Of a stretch of DNA of 64,000 bases, positions 10,200-20,957 are shown piece by piece (within the stretch, counting starts at the first letter, position 1; each line of letters begins with the position of its first letter). Source of the DNA: Chrysemys picta bellii (lineage: Eukaryota; Chordata; Testudines; Emydidae); the NCBI RefSeq assembly GCF_011386835.1, contig NC_088797.1, forward strand, positions 63,265,587-63,329,586. Direction: 5' to 3'. Below the pieces are notes generated by a model that was not told the origin of the DNA, searched no databases, and worked only from the letters and a program-made list of their open reading frames with translations. Position numbers and translations under genes: made by a program.

Positions 10200-12130
10200 A
10201 GAGCAAAACATATGGTGATGGCTGATGTAGAGGCGACAGTCAAAGAAATATGTGCTTTGAACAGGACTGAAGAGGAACAAACACTTTACCAGAAAGGCTC
10301 TTAAAGCACTTATTGAAGATGAACTGTGGGATATGGGTATAGTTTATGACTTTATCAGAAGTAACCAGCCACCATTTAGACTGTTAAATGCCAAGAAGGG
10401 ATAATTTTGAAGCTACAGAATGAGCGTATTCATACTGACAACCCACTCACGTATAGACCAAAGATCATTAATATCAGGATGAGAGTACTCTTCAGTGATG
10501 AGGTAGCTTAAGATGTCAAGTTGAGTGGATACTTTGGGTCATGACTTGTATGAAGCCTTCAAAATCTAAAGAATTATCCAAGGTTCCATCAGTCTATGAG
10601 CTCCAATCAAGAAGAACAGACTAAAGCTCGAAGAAAGTCAGAGTGAAGATGGCAGGGACCATTACGGGGACTATTACAGAACTAACCGCAGATAGGACAT
10701 TGTTTAGTCATCTCCTGCTCACGTCCAGATCTCAGAGTGATGTTGATCTATGTGATACTATAAGAAAGTACAAGTTCTCTGTGGTACCACAATCAATATT
10801 CAAAGGTGATGCAACAGTGCATCTGTGCCAGGTGAAGAGCAAATTAATGCACATCTTGCATGGTCTTCCTAAGCCAGCACCTACTGAAAATATGTCCAGT
10901 ACCTTTGCCAGCAGAGGCCTTTCAGTGTAGCAATCATAGATGGTAGCTGAGGTAAAAGCATTCGACACCATTGAGATTTGGCTGCACACTTCATTATGAG
11001 ACTACAGAGAAAATACTGGACCTATGACTAAGTCCACCTCATGTCTGATATTTTTTTAATTGATTCCTCTGCATATTACCAGAAAGAAGAGACTCCACGG
11101 TATTGCACCTGTCCAACACAAAATTCCACAAACATCTCCAGTGTCACAATGAAGAAGTTACTGTCTCATATTTGCACAAAGGATGAGTTAGTTACTACAT
11201 GCAAAGAATTGGTCAAAGAATTTTATCATCACATGGCATAATGAAGCGACTGCCTTGCACTGTTCAGTAGAGTGTCTTCATAGTTCCCATGCGGAGGCAG
11301 ACACTAAAATTATTTGCATGCCATCAGTGCACACAGAGAGGTACTTCTAACCTCTGGATTTTTGCACAAAACATATTCTAGTGCTCTCTGTGAGATGCTA
11401 CCCAAGACTTCTGCAAGACTCTCTTTTTGTGCCTACTGTTGGGGAACAGAATTACTGTAGATCCCTCCAAGAGGTGTTCCTATCACTTGGAACATTAAAA
11501 GCCGCCGCACTGCCAGGTTTCCACACCCTTTCAGGATGTAACACTACTGGAAGGCTGGCTGGAAAAACCAGATAATCTCATTGAAAGGCATTTGATTCAC
11601 TGTCCAAACTCTCTCTCTCCTCGCTCTGAAGGTGCTTGGAATGGCTGAGATAGTCACTGATGAGATCATAAATGCACTGGAGTCATTCATATGCTGAGGT
11701 TACCATGTGAAGACCAACATTATGACACTTGCAGAGCTACACCGGTGGATGTTTTCCAAGAAGCAAATGAAGAAAAATTGCCACCAACAAGGGGTGCATT
11801 TATACCTATTCTCAAGAGGGCAAATTATGAAGCAATGGAATGGCTCTGGGATGACTGAGTACAACCAAAACTATGCTCCCCTACTGGGCATGGATGGGGC
11901 TTGGAGGATGGACTGATCACATCAGTTGTGTGTGAAATATGGTGGCTTCCAAATCAATCCTCAGCTAATCAAATGCTCATGTGCAAAGACCAGATGCTCA
12001 TCACCCTACAAATGTTTGACCATCAGCCTGCCTTGCACACATATGTGCAAGTGCGGCACAGATGAGGACTAGTGTGAGCATCTAGCAGTGGTGCCCTAGA
12101 CAGAGACAACACAACACTGATGATGACTTT
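10200..12130 (+). pseudogene. Cysteine-rich transposon protein, C-terminal half, decayed
   Basis: Broken + frames keep the order of a known repeated protein family. Near 10740-10870 comes KYKFSVVPQSIF then KSKLMHIL. Near 11280 comes SSHAEADTKII; near 11380 LSVRCYPRLL; near 11500-11560 ALPGFHTLSGCNTTG; near 11730 a FPRSK segment. At 11940-12105 there is a tail with nine or more cysteines (KCSCAKTRCSSPYKC, then CTHMCKCG). I know the pattern (EADT, then LPG.H.LSGC..T, then a Cys-rich end) from many unnamed animal proteins but not its biochemical role. Many stops and frame changes make it a pseudogene. Confidence 0.65.
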
Positions 12131-12274
12131 GATGAACACACATTTTCAGTCCTACATGTCAAGGCTAATTACCCAAGGATTACCAAAGAGCAGTGTCTCT
12201 TTTTGTGAAGCAATGCATCCGTGTTAAAGCATGATTAAATAAATGTTGATTTTTAAACATTTTCTCGAATGCAA

Positions 12275-12530
12275 ATCTACATAATTGTTCTAGGATGCCA
12301 TGTTTGGTAACACTGTATTCATGGGAGAAAGGGCTTTCAAATGATACCCAGATGGACCCGTTTCCAATGACATTGTATTATCAACATTTCCACCAACTGG
12401 AGGACCTGGCCGTGGGAGAGAGTAGCAAGTCCCATTGCCAGCCTGCAGAGAGTGACACCACTGAACTTTTGATTCATCAAAATCTACAGAATCATAGGAC
12501 ACATCCCTGACCTACCATGAACTTGCTCAT
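12275..12530 (-). repeat. Right inverted repeat of the 5.7-kb unclassified transposon
   Basis: This is the inverted partner of 6868-7125. Its reverse complement carries ggtcagggatgtgtc, ataatacaatgtcat and aaagccctttctcccatga in the same order. It follows the Cys-rich tail of the decayed gene by about 150 bases, as expected of a terminal repeat. Confidence 0.7.
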
Positions 12531-12614
12531 GGAATGAGATTTTACTACATTATGCTCCCAGACCAAATAGTTTTACTTGATTAGCTCAAACACTAAAATG
12601 TATTTTGAAGTAAC

Positions 12615-13259
12615 CATAGGTGTGCACAGCACATTTAATTAGGGTGTGCACCCAGGGAATTTTTTTTAACGGGGAACATCATAAAGGTTGGGGTGCGGGA
12701 GGGAGTGCAGGGTGTCGGAGGGGTGTGAGGGGGGTGCGGTGTGCAGGAAGGGGCTCAGGGCAAGGGATTGGGGCAGAGGAGGGGTGAGGGATGTATGAGG
12801 GGGCTCAGGGAAGGGGGTTGGGGTTCAGGAGGGGTGCGGGATATGACAGGGGGCTCAGGGCTGAGAGTTGGAGTGCATGGGGGTGTAGGGTGCCGCAGGG
12901 GGCTCAGGGCAGGGGGTTGGGGTGTGGGGTTTGACAGGGGGCTCAGGGCAGGGAGTTGGAGTGCATGGGGGTGCAGGGTGCAGCAGGGGGCTCAGGGCAG
13001 GGGGTTGAGGTACAGGCAGGGGGCTTAGGGCAGGGAGTTGGAGTGCATGGGGGTGCAGGGTGCAGCAGGGGGCTCAGGGCAGAGGGTTGGGGTGCGAGGT
13101 GCAGGCGGGGGGCTCAGGGCAGAGGGTTGGGGTGCGAGGTGCAGGCGGGGGGCTTAGGGCAGGGGAGTGGGGTGCAGGAGAGGTGCGGGGTGTGGCAGGG
13201 CTGGATTCGTCCTTCGGGCATTAGGCTGTGTCTGGGCACACCCCATGCGCATGCCTATG
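12615..13259. mobile_element. Non-autonomous hAT element with internal minisatellite
   Basis: A perfect 8-bp duplication GAAGTAAC (12607-12614 and 13260-13267) flanks a 645-bp unit. Its ends are CATAGGTGTGCAC and the complement of a GCATGCCTATG-type end. The interior (about 12680-13200) is a G-rich tandem array with units near 30-35 bp built on ggggctcagggcagggggtt. Glycine-rich open frames here are products of the array. Confidence 0.85.
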
Positions 13260-13319
13260 GAAGTAACCTTCCCTGTGTAAACAAGCCCTTAGAAGGGCTC
13301 CTAGTCTAACAGTGTCATT

Positions 13320-13900
13320 TCTGAGGCTTGCTGTGAACATCAGCTGTGACTAGAGCTATGTGAGATCTGAAACTACATCATGCTTCTTAGTGGGAATGAT
13401 GTGAATGAGAGTTCACAGTTCCCTGGTGATTTCTGGTAAGGGTGGTGACTGCCACTTCAAAATGCCAAAGTGAATGAGGGCAGCTATTGCGTATGAAGAC
13501 TGAGAAAGCAAGTCCTGCAGAGGACTTTCCCATAACCTCTGTGCTGCATTCACAAGAAAGTGGGATTTGTAATAACTTGTCCCAAAAATCTGTGACAGTA
13601 TCAACTTTCTGTACCTTACGCAGTTTAAAACAAAATGGAAATGAATAACTATGAGGAGGAACATCTCATTTTAGTTTTCTTTTGCCTTGCAACAGGGTGT
13701 TTGGAGGGCTGAGCAGCCTAGTGGTTGGCATGCCAGCCTTATAGCTGTTGATTCCTTGGCAGTGAGGCCTCAGTCTTGAAGGCAGTGGTGTAGGGGCACC
13801 TGGGCCCTCCCTATCACCCTATCCTAGTGCAGGGCTGTGAGCAAAGCAACCCCCAAACACGGACCCTTTTTGCAGAGGGTCTAAGTCCACTGCCCTGGAC
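13320..13900. other. Intergenic, no feature recognised
   Basis: The stretch has mixed composition with stops in all frames. The part from 13690 may be flanking sequence of the LTR-like repeat that follows. I recognise no gene or repeat family. Confidence 0.4.
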
Positions 13901-13910
13901 TACTTCCTAC

Positions 13911-14900
13911 TGTTGCCGGCACAGGGGCCCGAGGACAGCAACAGTGAGGTTCGTTGCCCGGAGTGCTTCGCGCCAATAAACATACCAGGGTGGAGAAACA
14001 ATCAAAGTTTATTTGAGATCTCAAAGTGGTGCAAGGAGACAGGCAAGTCTCAAATTGAGCACACCAGCAAAAACAGTTTCTCTCTTCTTTATACATTTTA
14101 CAACTAAGCCCCCCCTCTCTACCACCCCTCCTCTACTCCCCCTCCCCTCTCTACCGAAGGCATGTTTATACATTTAAGCAACTAAATCATTCTAGGGTTA
14201 TAAATCTAGCTTGTTAGTAACTTCTCCCTAAACAGTTATTTGGTCCTGTTTACCCTTAGTTTATTACCCCTTCCCCAGCTAGAAACATGCAAACCTCATC
14301 ATTATTGTTTGGTACCTGGTATGAACAAGGTCGTAATTGCTAACTGGCTATTTACACATTCCAATTCCTGTCCTTGGTTGTTAAGGTCGATTAGAGTTAA
14401 ACATGGAAAGACAGAGTTTAAACATGGAAGAACTCTGGCTCAGGCAGGCATAGTAACCCCAACACTACTACTGGCCTTTACGTTTGGGGCGTGACCCTAC
14501 AGTCCGACAGTTTGTAGTGGCTTCACTTAAGCAACGCTCCCTCATGGACTCTGGTTGGTGTCCTAGCGTGCCCTCAGGTGCCTCCGGGCAGACAGTTGTC
14601 AGTTTGGCAAGGCCTAACCCTACAGTGTGTCAATTGTTCAGTCATTCACTTGCTCACTCCTTGGTCTCCTCTGCAGTCTCCCTTGGACAGGGAGGCAGTG
14701 CTTCTTGCCCAGTGGCTGTCAGGTTCCTAATGACGCTTCCCTCAGATAGGGAGGCAGCTAGCTCCTGCCTCTTTGCCAGTCAGCCCTGAACTGAGCCAGG
14801 TTCCCTCCTTTTCTCCTCCTTGCAGGCCTGGCATTGGCTGCAGGTATAATGGGATGGGGATAGTTGGGCCCCTAGGCTCTTTAACCCTTGCATGCTGGGT
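13911..14900 (-). repeat. LTR-like repeat, antisense
   Basis: A TG start (tgttgccggc) lies at 13911, and a possible internal boundary gaccctaca lies at 14493-14501. Read on the - strand it carries two AATAAA-like signals close to the 13911 end, as expected at the 3' part of an LTR. It also contains a C/T-rich block at 14108-14150. No flanking duplication was found, so the boundaries are tentative. Confidence 0.4.
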
Positions 14901-15439
14901 GAGGTTTCTCAGCTTTAATCACGTGCCCATTTTATTTTTAAGCAGGAGTTTCATTATCATAAATGTGCACAAGTTCTTTCATGAATAGAGCTTTATTTAA
15001 CTTTTAACAGCAAAGCTGCAATACATAGATGGCTTAAATGATGCTGAAATTCAAACACTTTCTGGCCAAATGTCCTGGATGACATCTTGCCTGACTGGAT
15101 CTCCTCATACTGTTGTTATTTATCTGTAGCCAACCAGGAGACAATAGTTGAAAAGAGATGGGTTACTTAGCAGATTACAAGCTGATGTGAATTGTTACCT
15201 GTTCTCCATATCTAAAGCCATGATCAGACATAGTTCTTGGCATTTCTTCAAAAATGTCCTTAGTTTATACTTTAAAAGGATACAAAAGGGACATCTATAA
15301 TTATTGGAAACTGTGAACAAGTACACAGAATATTATATCATTCAGAAGTTACCACAGAGTCACAGACTGTTTGGGGCCTATGTTATAGAGATGTTTATTA
15401 CAGTAATGTTTAGGCCCTATGTATAGAATGGAAATAGAG

Positions 15440-15850
15440 ACGAGAAGAGGACACTGACAGATGAGCTGCCCAGTAACATGTGATATGAACAAATGGGAGT
15501 GAGTTCAGGGAGAGTAACAAAAATGACTAGGGGCTGGAGGGGATGTCAGGTGAGGAAAGATTAAAAGAGGTGAAAATGTAAAACTTGGCCCCAAAAGTGA
15601 TAAAAGTGGGGACCATGATAACCCTGCAGAAGTACTCGAAAGAGAGAAATATCAAATAGGGAATGTGGTGCAAGGGTGCATAACTAGGGGAAGTGGGAGG
15701 AAAGTAAGGAAGAGAAAATGTTGTGTGAAACTTCCTAACAGTGAGATCTGTTTGACTGGGGGAAAAGATCCATTCCCCCAGCACCACCACCTCCACACAG
15801 CCCCGGGGAACCAGGGGAAAATCATTCCATGTCCCACACAGTTTTAAATA
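15440..15850 (+). mobile_element. CR1-like LINE fragment
   Basis: Segments such as gtaacaaaaatgactagggg and tttcctaacagtgagatctg follow, in order, the stretch encoding the end of a CR1 reverse transcriptase. The same order is seen at 27450-27760. Frames are broken. It is a 5'- and 3'-truncated copy. Confidence 0.6.
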
Positions 15851-16404
15851 ATTTATGCAATGGAGTTTCCACCTCTTCTTTTGTGTTCCGAAAAATCCTA
15901 TGTAAAAAGTAGTGCCTATGTTTTGTGCATAGAGATGGCACTCTTCACATTAACTAGCTACTGGCATACACAAGTTTATTGTTGGAGCAACAAAGTTATT
16001 GGTGCTATGCACTGTAATCCATTTCCTGACTGAGCTCTTAACCTGACGTAAATCAGTTTATACTGTTTTAATACTTTGCTGACGCCAAGCAGAATCACTG
16101 AGTCATTTTGGCAATCGTTGTGAGCAACATTTCACTCCCTGCTGCAATGCAACTGGATTTCTGTGAAAACCAGAGCTTCTTCAGAGCTACACAGGCAAGC
16201 AATACAGTCTGGCTGCAAAACTCGATAGAGTAAGACCTCGCAATCAGAATGGCCATGCTGAATACAGCCTACACTATTGCTAACTTCTCAGTGTTTACAG
16301 CTAGCAGATGAGAAAAGAAAGGTAAAATTAAAACCATTGATGCTTTAGCAAACAATTTTGTATCTTAAAGAAATGTACCACGTGAGAGAGATTTTCATTA
16401 TATA

Positions 16405-16870
16405 GGCAGGCCCTACCAAATTCATGGTCCATTTTAGTCAATTTCACAGTCATAAGATTTTAAAAATCTTAAGTTTTATGATTTTAGCTATTTAAATCTG
16501 AAATGTCACAGTGTTCTAATTATAGGGGTTCTGACCCAAAAATGAGTTTGGGGGGGCTGCAAGATTACTGGGGTACGGGGTTGTTGTGGTACTGCTACCT
16601 TTACTTCTGTGCTGCTGCTGGCGGCAGCACTGCCTTCAGAGCTGGGTGGCTGGAGAGCGGTGGCTGCAGGACAGGAGCACAGCTCTGAAGGCAGCGCCAC
16701 CGCCAGCAGCAGCACAGAAGTGAGGATGGCATGGTATGGTATTGCCACCCTTACTTCTGCGCTGCTGCCTGCAGAGCTGGGCCCTCAGTCAGCAGTCACC
16801 ATTCTCCAGCCAACACTCTCCGGTCGTGCAGCTCTAACCCCCCTAAAATAACCTTGCAACCCCTCTGCAA
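16405..16870. repeat. Dispersed repeat with a long hairpin
   Basis: The stretch begins aggcaggccctaccaaattc and carries an internal inverted repeat. An arm at about 16604-16645 (acttctgtgctgctgctggc, ccttcagagctg) pairs with its complement at about 16679-16722. It has the layout of a miniature DNA transposon common in reptiles. I found no duplication at the ends. Open frames in it alternate Ser/Ala/Gly because of the hairpin. Confidence 0.5.
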
Positions 16871-17940
16871 TGCCCTATATGTTGCACCAATCAGGGTTTG
16901 CACTCAGTCTTTCTATTGATAAAAACTGTAGCAGCAAAGAAGCAAACAGCTCCAAAACCTAAAAGCATCTGAAATAGTGGAAGATCTGCATCACACACAA
17001 ATAGAAGCAGCACAGAAAACAAAACATTTGGCTAGCAGTGGGCTGCAAAGGAAGACAGGCAATGAATATATTGTGGGAGAAAACATGAGCAAGGTAAATG
17101 GGCAACATACAGTAATATATGTGCTTATTGCCATATGGAAAAAAGCAACAGAAACTATTCTATAATGTAGGACCAGATTTTCAAAACTCAGCACCTGGAA
17201 CTGGGACCAGTTTTCCAAATGAGCTCAGCTCCCATTCACACATGTAAACAAAGGCCAGGTTTCAAAAGCTGCTGAGCTTCCTGCAGCTTCCTCTGTGCCC
17301 CTGTTAGCCATAGCGCCATACACCCAATATGCTGAACTCTCTTGAAAATTTGACCCAGCCAGCCAGAACGTCGGGCATCATCCAGGGCTCAGGCTATGAG
17401 CCAAATGTGAGCAGTTATGTCCAAGACTTCATAAGCCAAGAAAATATATGAAATGAGTGTGTAGCAAAACAAACAAATCAACTGATGAATGAAATATCTG
17501 ATTAACCCTGGAGCGAGCATGGCATGGATTTATGTCCAGTGGGAAATCCAGGCTGCCTTGTGATGGGTGATTGCTATTCAGATTATTGGGAAATACATCC
17601 CCTATGCACAAAATCCTCATCCTCTTTCCGAGAATGTGGCAAAGCTCACTTTGCCTGGCATAGAATTCCAGAGGCCATTATTACAGATAAAGGACTGCCG
17701 TTTGCCTGCTGGGAATTTGCACAGTTTGCAGCATCAGCAGAATTTGAATACATCGCATTCTCCCTGCCTCACGGCCAGTCTAATGGTAGAGTAGGAGTAG
17801 CTGTCCTGAGAGATGTATAAAAAACTACTAAAAAAAGGCTAAACTACTAAATAATAAGGACCCATGATCAGTGTTACAGGACACCAACAGAGGGATGGGC
17901 ACAGGTCCATACAGTGTCTCACACCACACCACACCCAGAC
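16871..17940. other. Intergenic, no feature recognised
   Basis: There are stops in all frames except short runs. The run at 17524-17820 contains EAIITDKGLPFACWEFAQFA and LPHGQSNGRV. This resembles an integrase core (a TD..PF segment and an S.PHYPQSNG-like end), so a Ty3/gypsy integrase scrap on the + strand is possible. Confidence 0.45.
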
Positions 17941-18364
17941 ATAGCCCTGGTCTACACTCTGAGTTTAGGTTGAATTTAGCAGCGTTACATCGATTTAACC
18001 CTGCACCCCTCCACACGACAAAGCCATTTTTTTCGACTTTAAGGGCTCTTAAAATCGATTTCTGTACTCCTCCCCTGATGAAGGGATTAGCGCTGAAATT
18101 GACATCACCAGGTCAAATTTGGGGTAGTGTGGACGCAATTCGACAGTATTGGCCTCCAGGAGCTATCCCAGAGTGCTCCATTGTGACTGCTCTGGATAGC
18201 ACTTTGAACTCAGATGCACTAGCCCGGTACACAGGAAAAGCCCCAGGAACTTTTGAATTTCATTTCCTGTTTGGCCAGCATGGCGAACTCAGCAGCACTC
18301 AGCAGCACAGGTGACCATGCAGTCTGCCCAGAATGTGTCTATGCTCCCCCTATCATCTCCATCC

Positions 18365-18545
18365 CTGAGGTTATCGCAGATTAGAAGGCGAAAAAAATGC
18401 ACTCGGGATGACATGTTTTCTGAGCTCATGCAGTCCTCCCGCACTGATGGGGCACAGCATAATGCATGGAGGCATTCAGTGGCAGAGGGCAGGAAAGAAT
18501 TGCTGTGTTTGCTTAACGGCAAAAGTATCATGCCTCGCTAGCGAT
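18365..18545 (+). pseudogene. Harbinger Myb-like protein, exon 2 relic
   Basis: The frame reads RRRKKCTRDDMFSELMQSS then AWRHSVAEGRKE. It aligns with RKRRTRDDMFTELQMSS and AWRQSMSDIRKA in the second exon of the Myb gene at 58951-59513. It ends early at a stop near 18541. Confidence 0.7.
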
Positions 18546-18699
18546 CCTGCCCGAGCCAGGTCGCTGTGTCAGCCTTGGGCGGGGGCATGACCGCTTTGTG
18601 AGCAGGAAGGCCATAGATATAGACATTGCATTAGGTAGCTTCTGTAGCTAGAGAAAACGTTCCTGTGCATTCTGCAAAGTCTGTGGCAAAAAAAGAGAA

Positions 18700-18742
18700 G
18701 CCCCGTAGTGTAATGGTTATCACGTTCACCTAACACACAAAA
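18700..18742 (+). pseudogene. Truncated tRNA-Val-like copy
   Basis: The 5' half of a tRNA-Val (ccgtagtgtaatggttatca, then cgttcacctaacac) carries a D-arm and an AAC anticodon context. It breaks off before the T arm and abuts a longer copy, forming a head-to-tail pair. Confidence 0.6.
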
Positions 18743-18815
18743 GCCCTGTACTGTAGTGGTGATCACGCTCACCTAACACACGAAACGTCACCGATTCAAA
18801 ACCAGGTGGAAACAG
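18743..18815 (+). pseudogene. tRNA-Val(AAC)-derived pseudogene
   Basis: The order D-arm (tgtagtggtgatca), anticodon arm with cctAACaca, T-loop (gattcaaaac) and gtggaaaca end follows vertebrate tRNA-Val(AAC) across about 73 nt. The acceptor stem is broken (gccctg against tggaaac). The A and B box regions are partly kept. It lies inside the Harbinger derivative. Confidence 0.7.
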
Positions 18816-19324
18816 GTCACTGTTCCTTTTTCTGATTCCCCTCCTGCATTTTTAGTCTTAGAATAGACCGCGCTGTGAAATTTTACTTTGAATTATATCA
18901 ATTATGAGTTAAATAATATGGAAGTTCTCTCTCTATTATAGTCCCGGGTTCCTTACCCTTTCAGCTGCTCTGATAAATTAACATTTTTGTTAGGGGCGGG
19001 GGAAAATTTTCATGAAGCCTTTTATAGGGGCTAATGCTATCAAGGACTCTAAAATAATCTTAATATGGCCCATAGAGTGCAATCCTTCATTCTGGATTTG
19101 TCATTCCACAAGTTGAACTGCTCCTTACTACTGTCCAGGCTTCATGAGCCATGGGAGCAAGGGGCAGGCTGGAGTAGGTGAGACTGCACAGTGCTGCCGA
19201 CTGGGAGAGCAGCCTGAGGCAAAAGCCTCCAGCTTGCATGATATTCCAGGCAGGACTGAATCTCCATGAGATGAAACTTAAAGAAGAGAATGACCTGGAG
19301 TCACTCCCATTCGGTGCTCTAAGA

Positions 19325-19588
19325 CAGTGGTCACCAAACTTTTTTGATTGCGCACCCCATCAGTAAAAACTTTTTGAGCACGCACCCCCTATTCCCGGCC
19401 GAACTGCCGAGGGAGGGGAAAAAAAAAAGCCACTCGGGCTCCCAGCCAAACTGCCGGGGGAGTGGGGGGGGGAGAAAAAAAAAAGCCGCTCGGACTTCCG
19501 GCCGAACTGCTGAGGGAGGGGGGAAAAAAAAAGCGGCACTGCTCCGGCGGCGCTCCTCTTGCCGCGCACCCCACTTTGGAGACCACTG
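19325..19588. mobile_element. Non-autonomous hAT element nested in Harbinger
   Basis: A perfect 8-bp duplication CTCTAAGA (19317-19324 and 19589-19596) flanks a 264-bp unit. Its inverted ends are CAGTGGTCACCAAACT and the complement of CTTTGGAGACCACTG. The middle is three degenerate units with A-runs and gccgaactgc. Arg/Lys/Pro-rich frames here are artefacts. Confidence 0.9.
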
Positions 19589-20136
19589 CTCTAAGAGGAG
19601 GATAGCCATGTCTGTCCAGGCACCCCTGATCGACCTCACCAAGGTCTGCTAGATGGACAGGGCTGAGCGGGACCCTGGCTGGCAGGAGCTGGCGGGGTTC
19701 TGATAATCCAGGCAGGCAGCGGGCTCAGCGGGTCCGGTGGACGAGACCCCGGAAAAAAGGCATGAAATGATTGTCTGCCGTTGCTTTCACGGAGGGGCTG
19801 GGGGGGGGGGCAGGGGCGGGGGCGGGGGGGGGGGGCAGGGGCGGGGGGCTGACGACATGTACCCAGAACCACCCGCGACAAACTTTTTGCCCCATCAGGC
19901 ATTGGGAACTCAACCCAGAATTCCAATGGGCAGTGGAGACTGCAGGAACTGTGGGATAGCTACCCACAGTGCCATGCTCCGAAAGTTGATGCTAGCCTTG
20001 GTACTGTGGACGCACTCCGCTGAGTTAATGGTCTTAATGGTCTTAAGTGGGGACACACACAATCAACTGTATAAAATCAATTTCTAAAAAATCGACTTCT
20101 ATAAATTCGACCTAATTTCGTAGTGTAGTCATAACC

Positions 20137-20470
20137 TTAGTATTCAATACTGCTTAAGACTGGGATTGTTACCTTGCGAAGGAGATGAGTAAGAGGGGAC
20201 ACAATAAACATTTATAATACTGAATGGTCTCCAGAAGGTAGATCAGGAACTTCGGTTTTCCCTGTCACACAAAAAAAAGCAACTGAAAGGTGGCAAATTC
20301 AAAACCAGTAAAAGGAAATACTTTTACAAACAATAGCTGATTAGCCTATGGACCTCATTGCCACTGGATACAGTTGAGGCCAAGAACTTAGCAAGATTCA
20401 AAAAGGAATTGGGCATTTACATGGATAGGATTGGCTACTATAAATCTGGATATTTTTCTTAATTTTGGAA
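20137..20470 (+). mobile_element. CR1-like LINE 3' fragment
   Basis: The sequence follows the terminal coding region of a CR1-like LINE: ggtggcaaattcaaaaccag, then ggaaatacttttacaaacaa, then a segment encoding (N)SLPLD..EAKNLARFKKELG. The copy begins exactly where the Harbinger derivative ends, so the Harbinger may have inserted into it. Confidence 0.65.
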
Positions 20471-20516
20471 GACCTCATGATTCCCAGCTTAAGCCAATCT
20501 TTAACTACTAGCAACT

Positions 20517-20957
20517 AGAGCTGGGTGAATAACAGATTTTTGAGTTTGCTGGCAATTCTGAAAAATTACAAGAAAATTTTTTGGGGGTTGAACTGAAAAC
20601 TTTTTTTTTTAAATTTATGGTGAATAGGAAAGTAAAAAAGAAAAAATAGATTTTGTCTAAAGAAAACTTCATTCAACCCAAAACTATATTTTTCATTTTG
20701 ATTTTCTGTAAATGAAACATTTGATTAAAAAACAAATAAAAAACAAACAAACAAACAAAACAAAGGAAATTTCCAAATGAAAAGTCATTCTGACCTGAAA
20801 AAATCAAAGTGTTTAGACTGTTTCAGAAATTTATTATGGTCTTTTTTCTTACAGGAACAATTTGACAAAACTGACATGATTTCACAAAACAATCTGGTGT
20901 TGCTGAATCTGCATATTTCACCAAAGACATTTCAGCTGAAAAATTTTGCCCAGCTCT
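20517..20957. mobile_element. Miniature inverted-repeat element
   Basis: The ends are AGAGCTGGG (20517-20525) and CCCAGCTCT (20949-20957). The AT-rich interior contains complementary tracts such as attttttgggggttgaactg, and there is no coding capacity. A target duplication is not clear. The superfamily is undetermined. Confidence 0.55.

Larger units (their letters stand above)
17944..20136 (+). mobile_element. Harbinger derivative, 2.2 kb, internally deleted
   Basis: The left end (GCCCTGGTCTACAC, then gagtttaggt) and right end (aattcgacctaatttcgtag, then tgtagtcataacc) match the termini of the larger Harbinger at 56408-61848. Both subterminal regions match as well, for example ggggtagtgtggacg and ctggatagcac. 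A relic of the Myb protein lies at 18365-18545 (RRKKCTRDDMFSELMQSS). No transposase is present. It carries a tRNA-Val-like insertion (18700-18815) and a nested hAT (19325-19588), and cannot move on its own. Confidence 0.85.

Noticed and set aside
12741..13309. Glycine-rich frames on the + strand
   Set aside because: They are translations of the G-rich tandem array inside a hAT element.
18743..18815. Functional tRNA-Val gene
   Set aside because: The acceptor stem does not pair and the T arm carries several changes, so it is called a pseudogene.
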